Source: Methanomicrobiales archaeon
GTDB taxonomy: Archaea; Halobacteriota; Methanomicrobia; Methanomicrobiales; JACTUA01
NCBI GenBank assembly: GCA_028679035.1
Contig: JAJRCL010000234.1
Span: 1-5,321 of the forward strand
Direction of reading: 5' to 3'
Length of the DNA stretch: 5,321 bases
In this document: positions 1-4,429 of the stretch, in pieces
Layout of the letters: the number at the start of each line of letters is the position of its first letter
Numbering within the stretch: the stretch's first letter is position 1
Position numbers and translations under genes: made by a program
Notes under the pieces: generated by a model
The model's database searches: none
Told to the model about the DNA's origin: nothing
Seen by the model: only the letters and a program-made list of their open reading frames with translations

Positions 1-1
1 T

Positions 2-106
2 ATCGAATACTTTGGGGATAATTTTACGTTCAAATCCGAAATCGCACAGATCGGCACCGACGGTGGGAATATCACCTACCAGGTAAGCGAAGTCACGAGC
101 GGATAA
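2..106 (+). CDS. C-terminal end of an unidentified protein (5' truncated)
   Basis: The second plus-strand frame is open from the window edge to a TAA at 104-106 and encodes 34 residues ending in YQVSEVTSG. The peptide alternates polar and hydrophobic residues with several Gly, Thr and Asn (FTFKSEIAQIGTDGGNITYQV), which suggests a beta-strand-rich domain end. No family can be named from so short a piece. The stop lies 4 bp from the stop of the minus-strand regulator, so the two genes converge. A tight convergent junction with frame-consistent coding up to the stop supports a real gene end, but the fragment is too small for certainty. Confidence 0.5.
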   Translation: MEYFGDNFTFKSEIAQIGTDGGNITYQVSEVTSG

Positions 107-110
107 GTGT

Positions 111-923
111 TTAGAATGTTACCTGTTCTGCACGGTCCCGGTAATAGGAAAAAAGCCCCTCTCCCCAGGCAATCGCACGGGGATCGGCGCTGAAAAGATC
201 AGTCGTTGTATCGTACGTGATCCCGTCTTTTTTATAGAGACCGAGCGAAAAGGCTTTATCTGTAACGGTAATCCCGACCTTCAGCGGCTCATTGGTGACG
301 AGAACTTTGAACTCTTTATGGGGTGCAAGCGCCTGAAGCATCTCTGCATAGGGTTCTTCGCGGAGCTTCTCAATAACGTTCGGGCTTACGACCAGTTCTA
401 CGGAGGTATTCTCAACGATCCGGTGCGCAAGTGAATCCGCGTGACCAACGGACATGATCGAAGTGAGTCCATGAATCCTGTTTGCATCTTTCACCATATT
501 CAGGAAACGGGAATACACCTGAAAAATATCCACATTGGTGTCGCTGACCAGGTCAGAATCCTGCAGATTTCCGATTCCTGAAAGGAAAGGCTGAGGGATA
601 CCTTCCAGAAAATGGGTCGCCCAGAAGTCCCGGTGGCGGTTAATCACTCCCACGGACAGCACAAAATCTTCGATCTTTGTCCGCACGATGTCGCCCAGTG
701 GCGTGAGACGATATTCATAATTGGAGGCCTCGATGAGGTACTGGGCCTGCAGTTTCCGGATCTTGGGGAGAACTGCCTGAGACGTGCTGTTTGTTATTTC
801 ACGAATTTCTGACAGTGTCTGGTTTTTTTCACCGAGCGAAAGCAGGATCTGGACCTGGAGCCGCGAGCGGTAGATAGACTGGATCTCGCGCCGCATCTTC
901 TTATACACGTCGATGGGTCGCAC
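111..923 (-). CDS. Winged-helix transcriptional regulator, methanogen DUF1724/FilR1-type
   Basis: This is a 270-residue DNA-binding regulator, presumably cytoplasmic. Residues about 15-80 form a winged helix-turn-helix: helix around RLQVQILLSL, recognition region TNSTSQAVLPKIRKLQ, and wing ending in YRLTPLGDIV. A linker follows with the family-like block DFWATHFLEGIPQPFL (about 99-114). The C-terminal ligand/regulatory domain (about 130-265) ends in WGEGLFSYYRDRAE. This layout matches the archaeal, mainly methanogen, family with an ArsR/MarR-like wHTH plus a DUF1724 (FilR1) domain; target genes and ligand are unknown. The frame runs upstream to an ATG at 1013, but a GTG at 921-923 sits 7 nt after AGGAG (minus strand, 931-935). 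The 30 extra residues (rich in Cys, Arg and Ser) do not resemble the family start, so I use the GTG. A BRE/TATA-like element lies about 50 nt upstream. The family call is from memory of motifs. Confidence 0.88.
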   Translation of the reverse strand: MRPIDVYKKMRREIQSIYRSRLQVQILLSLGEKNQTLSEIREITNSTSQAVLPKIRKLQAQYLIEASNYEYRLTPLGDIVRTKIEDFVLSVGVINRHRDFWATHFLEGIPQPFLSGIGNLQDSDLVSDTNVDIFQVYSRFLNMVKDANRIHGLTSIMSVGHADSLAHRIVENTSVELVVSPNVIEKLREEPYAEMLQALAPHKEFKVLVTNEPLKVGITVTDKAFSLGLYKKDGITYDTTTDLFSADPRAIAWGEGLFSYYRDRAEQVTF

Positions 924-930
924 GCACACT

Positions 931-935
931 CTCCT
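931..935 (-). promoter_or_regulatory. Shine-Dalgarno deciding the regulator start
   Basis: On the minus strand this reads AGGAG and is separated by 7 nt from the GTG at 921-923. No comparable site precedes the upstream ATG at 1013, so this site supports a 270-residue rather than a 300-residue regulator. Confidence 0.65.
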
Positions 936-973
936 ACAGCTTAAGGATTGGCACCTATGCAATAAACATATGG

Positions 974-985
974 ATTTATCTTCGG
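974..985 (-). promoter_or_regulatory. Candidate archaeal promoter (BRE/TATA) of the regulator
   Basis: Minus-strand CCGAA (981-985) followed directly by GATAAAT (974-980) resembles a BRE plus TATA box. A transcription start about 25 nt downstream, near 950, would give a leader of about 28 nt that still contains the AGGAG. It would also exclude the ATG at 1013 from the transcript, consistent with the GTG start. The element is inferred from a short match. Confidence 0.4.
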
Positions 986-1010
986 ACCACAGGATGGGAA
1001 GACTTCTTTC

Positions 1011-1025
1011 CAACCGGCCCGGTTG
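1011..1025. repeat. 15-bp perfect palindrome in the divergent intergenic region
   Basis: CAACCGG at 1011-1017 and CCGGTTG at 1019-1025 are perfect inverted arms around one central C. It lies between the divergent regulator and phosphatase genes, about 30 bp upstream of the regulator's candidate promoter. The symmetry and position fit a dimeric operator, possibly for the regulator itself. No T-run follows on either strand, so a terminator is unlikely. Confidence 0.35.
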
Positions 1026-1149
1026 CCTTTCAAGACTATCCCTCCGATGGTCAATCGATGGGTGATTATTGCATCATGTGTCCGGATCGCGCTCTGCAGG
1101 CATCCCGGAATTGATGCCCCTGTCCAGACCTGACAAATCGCAACGTTCA

Positions 1150-1174
1150 GGAAACGTACATATCGGATGTGTAC
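1150..1174 (+). promoter_or_regulatory. Candidate promoter with overlapping imperfect inverted repeat, upstream of HAD gene
   Basis: GGAAAC (1150-1155) followed by TACATATC (1157-1164) resembles a BRE/TATA and would place the start near 1186, about 28 nt before the ATG. The same stretch carries an imperfect inverted repeat, GTACATAT (1156-1163) against ATGTGTAC (1167-1174), with 7 of 8 positions complementary. A repressor bound there would cover the TATA. The TATA match is only fair, and no clear Shine-Dalgarno precedes the ATG. Confidence 0.3.
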
Positions 1175-1213
1175 AGAATCCTAGCAAACCAGTGTTTGGC
1201 CGAATGAAGAAGC

Positions 1214-2029
1214 ATGCATGCGAAAAATCATGATCTGCGCAGGGATCTTGCCGCCCTCCTGATAGATATCGACGGAGTGCTGTACACCGGGAACGAGCCG
1301 GTACCGGGTGCCATTGAAGCTGTCGCAGCGCTGCTGGAGCGTAAGATCCCGCACCGCTATGTCTCGAACAGCACACGGCGCAGCAGGACGATGGTTGCAG
1401 AGCGCCTCCGGATAATGGGATTTCCCATCCGGGAAGAGGAGATCTTTACTCCCGCGGTCGCGGCAGCCCGGTACCTTGCTGACCAGAAGAAAATGCGGGC
1501 AATCTTTGTAACGACGAACGATGTAATCCCGGATTTCGCCTCTGCGGGGATAATCCCGGTATCTGACCATGTCGATGCGGTTATCGTTGGGGACGCTGAC
1601 GGGTCGCTCACGTATGACCTTTTGAATACTGCATTCAGGGCAGCAATGCAGGGTGCGCAAATCCTGGCCCTGGAGAAAGACCGTTTCTGGATGGATACGA
1701 ATGGGCTTTCCCTCGCGGCCGGGCCGTTCGTGACTGCGCTTGAATATGCGACAGGAAAGAATGCAATTGTCATCGGGAAACCCTCCCCGACGTTTTTCCA
1801 GCTCGCGCTTTCCAGTATGCATGTCCGGGCCGGAGAAACGGCGATGATCGGCGACGACGTTCATGCCGATATCAGCGGCGCAATGCAGTATGGGCTGCGT
1901 GGGATCCTTGTCCGGACGGGGAAGTTCAGCGCAGATGTCCTGAGGCAATCCGGAGTGAAACCGACTCTTATTCTCGATGCGTTTCCCGCGGTACTGGATC
2001 TGTTCGTCGACACTTCGTACCACACATGA
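1214..2029 (+). CDS. HAD superfamily subfamily IIA hydrolase (NagD/LHPP-like phosphatase)
   Basis: This is a 271-residue, probably cytoplasmic Mg-dependent phosphatase using an aspartyl-phosphate intermediate. All four HAD motifs are visible: motif I DIDGVLYTG (nucleophile Asp18, acid/base Asp20), motif II VSNSTRRS (about 50-57), the motif III lysine in GKPSP (Lys189), and motif IV GDDVHAD (Asp214, Asp215, Asp219). The C2 (type IIA) cap lies between motifs II and III, with landmarks VGDADGSLTYDLLN, the aromatic FWMD and the conserved GPFVTALEYATG. The motif wording (YTG after motif I, STRRS, EEIFTPA, GKPSPTFF) is closest to the group named TIGR01458, which includes mammalian LHPP, and the length matches it. 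The true substrate cannot be read from sequence; sugar phosphates, phosphohistidine/phospholysine or pyrophosphate are family possibilities. The ATG at 1214 puts 17 residues before Asp18, as expected. No strong Shine-Dalgarno is seen. The gene stands alone between divergent and downstream promoters. Confidence 0.9.
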   Translation: MHAKNHDLRRDLAALLIDIDGVLYTGNEPVPGAIEAVAALLERKIPHRYVSNSTRRSRTMVAERLRIMGFPIREEEIFTPAVAAARYLADQKKMRAIFVTTNDVIPDFASAGIIPVSDHVDAVIVGDADGSLTYDLLNTAFRAAMQGAQILALEKDRFWMDTNGLSLAAGPFVTALEYATGKNAIVIGKPSPTFFQLALSSMHVRAGETAMIGDDVHADISGAMQYGLRGILVRTGKFSADVLRQSGVKPTLILDAFPAVLDLFVDTSYHT

Positions 2030-2052
2030 CCCTGCGGAGTCGTTGTGGAACC

Positions 2053-2085
2053 CATTCCGGGTCGAAGGAACCGGAATGATAATAC
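2053..2085 (+). promoter_or_regulatory. Candidate methyltransferase promoter with 8-bp inverted repeat
   Basis: CATTCCGG (2053-2060) and CCGGAATG (2071-2078) are perfect 8-bp inverted arms separated by 10 nt. The right arm holds a BRE-like CGGAA and runs into a TATA-like GATAATAC (2078-2085). A start about 25 nt downstream falls near 2107, almost on the ATG at 2110, so the transcript would be leaderless or nearly so; this fits the lack of a Shine-Dalgarno. The repeat could be an operator, or could form a hairpin at the end of the phosphatase transcript. No T-run follows, which weakens the terminator reading. Confidence 0.35.
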
Positions 2086-2109
2086 GCACCACGCGAACCT
2101 GTACAACGG

Positions 2110-3321
2110 ATGGATGAACCTGACCCCGGAACCTGGCGCAAAGAAAAGGGGGTCCTCAGACTCACGTCTGAAATCGGTGAATATCCTTCTCCCGGAGATT
2201 TACTGTTAGCAGATGCGATGAATAATCCTGATGCCGGCGGAGGTTTCAGTCTCCGGATCACTGGCACGACTCTTGAGCTGCAGGTCCATGCGATGGACCT
2301 TGGAAAATTTAAGCAGTATCTGGCGTACCAGAGCACTGCCATCGGGAGATCTTCTTTTATCCATGCGGACGCATTTCAAAATCTTATCGGGCAAATCGAG
2401 AATATCCGATCCTACGGGATTCGGGGCGGGAAGAGAATTTATTATGGTTACAATGCCGAACGGAAGGTAAAAAACCGAAAAAATGCAGTTGCTACACGGA
2501 CGACCGGGTTTTACGCCTCGGGTAATACATTCTCCCGGGAAATCCATGAATTACCAGCGGAATTCGAAAATACCGTCATCTGCGGCGATAGCTCGGATAT
2601 TCTCAAGACCATTCCTTCCGGGTGCATCGACCTGGTCGTTACGTCACCGCCGTACAATTTTGGCCTTGAGTATGATGCGAGCTCAGACGGGATTCTTTGG
2701 GAACTGTACTTCTCCCGGTTGTTTGGCATCTTTGATGAATGCATTCGCGTTCTGAAGTATGGTGGCAGAATTCTCGTCAATGTTCAACCACTCTTTTCGG
2801 ACTATATCCCGTCCCATCATATCATTTCCAGCTATTTCATGCAGAAAAAAATGCTCTGGAAGGGTGAAATCCTCTGGGAGAAGAACAATTACAACTGCAA
2901 ATATACCGCATGGGGAAGCTGGAAGAGCCCGAGCAACCCGTACCTGAAATATACCTGGGAATTTATTGAAATTTTTTCCAAAGGAGAGCTCACGAAACGG
3001 GGGAACCCCGCAAATATCGATATCACCGCCGATGAGTTTAAAAAATGGGTGAATGCGAAGTGGGCAATCGCACCGGCCCGGGACATGAAAAAGTATGATC
3101 ATCCGGCGATGTTTCCTGAAGAACTGGTTGAGCGGATGCTGAAGCTGTTCAGTTACCAGAATGATATCGTCCTGGATCCCTTCAACGGCGTAGGCACAAC
3201 GACAGTTACCGCAAAAAAACTGAACCGGCGGTACCTTGGCATTGACATATCGGAAGAGTACTGCCGGAGAGCACGCCAGCGGCTACAGGATATTCCGGAT
3301 ACTGAAGAAACGGGGATATAA
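2110..3321 (+). CDS. Site-specific DNA methyltransferase (N4-cytosine/N6-adenine, beta-type) with N-terminal extension
   Basis: This 403-residue protein transfers a methyl group from S-adenosylmethionine to an exocyclic amino group of DNA. Motif IV is LVVTSPPYNF (TSPPYN, 178-183) and comes before the SAM-binding motif I VLDPFNGVGTT (354-364); this order defines the beta class. Other landmarks are VICGDSSDIL (156-165), GGRILVNV (218-225), KSPSNPYL...WEFIEIFSK (272-291), HPAMFPEELVERM (331-343) and YLGIDISEEY (375-384). A Ser in SPPY is common in N4-cytosine enzymes but does not settle C versus A. Family members usually reach motif IV within the first few dozen residues. Here about 150 residues precede the catalytic core, and I do not recognise that region. 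No in-frame ATG occurs after codon 62 before the core, so the extension is probably translated. No restriction enzyme gene is visible, so it looks like an orphan methyltransferase. The gene is AT-richer than the flanking phosphatase, suggesting transfer. Confidence 0.88.
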   Translation: MDEPDPGTWRKEKGVLRLTSEIGEYPSPGDLLLADAMNNPDAGGGFSLRITGTTLELQVHAMDLGKFKQYLAYQSTAIGRSSFIHADAFQNLIGQIENIRSYGIRGGKRIYYGYNAERKVKNRKNAVATRTTGFYASGNTFSREIHELPAEFENTVICGDSSDILKTIPSGCIDLVVTSPPYNFGLEYDASSDGILWELYFSRLFGIFDECIRVLKYGGRILVNVQPLFSDYIPSHHIISSYFMQKKMLWKGEILWEKNNYNCKYTAWGSWKSPSNPYLKYTWEFIEIFSKGELTKRGNPANIDITADEFKKWVNAKWAIAPARDMKKYDHPAMFPEELVERMLKLFSYQNDIVLDPFNGVGTTTVTAKKLNRRYLGIDISEEYCRRARQRLQDIPDTEETGI

Positions 3322-3356
3322 GGAAACGATTGTGAGGCGGGTGGCCCATGGTCCCG

Positions 3357-3366
3357 AAAAATTAAA
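3357..3366 (-). terminator. T-rich stretch, candidate terminator for minus-strand transcript
   Basis: On the minus strand this reads TTTAATTTTT, starting 27 nt after the stop of the candidate small ORF at 3393. Archaeal termination often needs only a T-rich tract. It could also serve bidirectionally between the converging methyltransferase and small ORF. The evidence is positional only. Confidence 0.25.
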
Positions 3367-3392
3367 TGGGGTTCAGGAGGAGTCAGGAAGGA

Positions 3393-3530
3393 TTATCCGG
3401 TTCTGCACGGTACGGATAAACGATTCTCAAGGATTTGCATGAATCCGTTTTTTCGCATCTGGGATCGGCGCATAATGACGGGATAGGCGGCTGCGCGCTC
3501 AGCAATGAGCTCAAATGTGGTCGGTATCAT
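3393..3530 (-). CDS. Candidate leaderless small protein, 45 residues, unknown function
   Basis: The ATG at 3528-3530 opens 45 codons to a TAA at 3393-3395. The peptide starts MIPTTFELIAERAAAYPVIM and is basic (seven Arg/Lys against three Glu), with one Cys near the C-terminus. It has no clear membrane segment and I recognise no family. The main support is the promoter: minus-strand CGAA (3562-3565) and TTATATAG (3551-3558) centre about 25 nt before the ATG, the distance expected for a leaderless archaeal transcript. A T-rich tract follows. The same frame is open back to about 3703, through residues such as LRTPNDYIGAIRRGI, without an acceptable start codon. It might therefore be the 3' part of a broken longer gene. 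Against coding: the length is within chance, and weak regulator-like matches occur in a neighbouring frame. Confidence 0.35.
   Translation of the reverse strand: MIPTTFELIAERAAAYPVIMRRSQMRKNGFMQILENRLSVPCRTG
3431..3453 (+). terminator. Short hairpin plus T6, candidate terminator of the methyltransferase transcript
   Basis: GGATT (3431-3435) and AATCC (3442-3446) can pair around a 6-nt loop and are followed by G and six T (3448-3453). The stem is short, but a T-run alone can end transcription in archaea. It lies 110 nt after the methyltransferase stop and falls inside the candidate minus-strand small ORF, so both readings cannot be fully independent. Confidence 0.3.
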
Positions 3531-3550
3531 AATCCCACGTCGGATTGCGC

Positions 3551-3566
3551 CTATATAATCATTCGG
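3551..3566 (-). promoter_or_regulatory. BRE/TATA element of the candidate small ORF
   Basis: The minus strand reads CCGAATGATTATATAG, a purine-containing BRE-like CGAA followed by a near-consensus archaeal TATA box. This is the best TATA match in the window. On the plus strand the same AT core (CTATATAAT) lacks a purine-rich BRE on its upstream side, so the minus direction fits better. It may nevertheless also contribute to sufC transcription 140 nt away. Confidence 0.45.
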
Positions 3567-3654
3567 GGTGCGCAGGGCGAAAGTGAGTAAAGATCTGCCT
3601 ATTCCGGGAATTCGGGCTTTAATCGATGTAATCTGCCACCCTCTGCCATGGATA

Positions 3655-3664
3655 ATTCTATAAT
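3655..3664 (+). promoter_or_regulatory. Candidate TATA box of the sufCB operon
   Basis: TTCTATAAT lies about 38 nt before the sufC ATG. A start about 25 nt downstream, near 3685, would give a leader of roughly 13 nt that still includes the weak AGGT at 3688-3691. The upstream bases are only weakly BRE-like. Another A/T-rich site, TTATAC (3678-3683), is too close to the ATG to serve unless translation starts inside. Confidence 0.3.
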
Positions 3665-3697
3665 GCTGAAGATGAGTTATACTACCTAGGTCTGGAT

Positions 3698-4429
3698 ATG
3701 CTCACAATCGAGGATTTACACGTCGAAGTCGGTGAGAAAGAGATCCTTCACGATATCAATCTCAGGATTCCGGCGGGAGAAACACATGTCCTGATGGGAC
3801 CAAACGGTTCCGGGAAGAGTACCCTTTTAATGACCATCATGGGATTTTCGAATTTCCATGTTACCCAGGGAAAAATCCTCTTCAAGGGGGAAGATGTCAC
3901 CCGTATGCCGATCCATGAGCGGGCCAAGCGGGGTATTGGTATCATGTTTCAGCGACCCCCCACGGTTTCGGGCCTGAAGCTCGGGAAGCTGCTCGCGGCG
4001 ACCAGCGGAAACCGGGCAGAGGATATCCAGAAATATGCCCAGATCGTACACATGGACCGGTTTCTGGAACGGGATATCAACAAGGGATTTTCCGGCGGCG
4101 AGATCAAGCGTAGTGAAATCCTGCAGCTGCTGATCCAGAATCCTGATTTCCTCATGCTGGATGAGCCCGAAAGCGGGGTCGACCTGGAAAATATCTCGCT
4201 TATGGGTTCGGCGATCGGGCAGCTGCTCGAAAAAGACCTTCATGGCCGGCAGCGCAAGAAAAGCGGGCTGATCATCACCCACACCGGGTATATCCTGGAC
4301 TACATCGACGCCGACGCCGGGCACGTCATGTGCGACGGGGAGATCAAGTGCCGCGGCAACCCGCGGGAGATCCTCAAGGACATCAAGGTCATGGGATACA
4401 AGGAGTGTATGGTATGCCACCACGTATAG
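3698..4429 (+). CDS. sufC: SufC, ABC-type ATPase of Fe-S cluster assembly
   Basis: This is a 243-residue soluble ABC ATPase that pairs with the SufB/D scaffold to drive iron-sulfur cluster assembly; it is not a transporter. All ABC elements are present: Walker A GPNGSGKST (34-42), Q-loop MFQRPP (Gln85), the SufC-type signature FSGGEIKRSEILQ (131-143), Walker B FLMLDEPESGVD (151-162, catalytic Glu156), and the His switch ITHTG (His195). FSGGE followed by KRSE, and DEPESGVD in place of the usual DEPTSALD, are hallmarks of SufC. The length is normal. The C-terminus carries CMVCHHV, a Cys-x-x-Cys-His-His tail worth noting. The ATG at 3698 follows AGGT with 6 nt spacing and gives the expected MLTIEDLHV start. 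It overlaps sufB by 16 bp, so the two are cotranscribed. In archaea the two-gene CB unit has been proposed as a minimal ancestral form of the pathway (SMS/SmsCB). Confidence 0.95.
   Translation: MLTIEDLHVEVGEKEILHDINLRIPAGETHVLMGPNGSGKSTLLMTIMGFSNFHVTQGKILFKGEDVTRMPIHERAKRGIGIMFQRPPTVSGLKLGKLLAATSGNRAEDIQKYAQIVHMDRFLERDINKGFSGGEIKRSEILQLLIQNPDFLMLDEPESGVDLENISLMGSAIGQLLEKDLHGRQRKKSGLIITHTGYILDYIDADAGHVMCDGEIKCRGNPREILKDIKVMGYKECMVCHHV

Larger units (their letters stand above)
3322..3697. other. 376-bp gap between methyltransferase and sufC
   Basis: No conventional gene fits here. What can be seen is a minus-strand ORF of 45 codons (3393-3530) with a BRE/TATA at the leaderless distance. Its frame stays free of stops back to about 3703, but has no ATG, GTG or TTG upstream of 3530. 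There are also T-runs on both strands that could end transcripts. Two short exact matches (12 and 11 bp) link the region to the 3' end of the regulator gene. Near sufC there is a TATA-like CTATAAT. Composition is intermediate. The stretch could be a small gene, a decayed gene, or long regulatory DNA. Confidence 0.5.

Noticed and set aside
612..812. Plus-strand 66-codon ORF inside the regulator
   Set aside because: It lies wholly antisense to the regulator, which has strong domain evidence. The translation has no family features.
1074..2106. Several minus-strand ORFs across the phosphatase gene (up to 303 codons)
   Set aside because: They are antisense shadows of a GC-rich gene with all HAD motifs. 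Their translations are rich in Arg, Pro, Cys and His, with no recognisable domain.
3236..3442. Plus-strand 68-codon ORF running past the methyltransferase stop
   Set aside because: Its first part overlaps motif-bearing methyltransferase codons (GIDISEEY). No start signal or recognisable product is present, and its tail overlaps other candidate signals.
3601..3611. Small palindrome ATTCCGGGAAT upstream of sufC as an operator
   Set aside because: The word ATTCCGG or its complement also occurs near 1108, 2054, 2072 and 3292, including inside a gene, so it appears to be a common local word.
3583..3663. Plus-strand GTG-started 26-codon ORF upstream of sufC, a possible leader peptide
   Set aside because: The TATA core at 3551-3559 lies about 28 nt before it, but its BRE fits the minus strand better. 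The ORF is at chance length and has no clear Shine-Dalgarno or attenuator-like structure.
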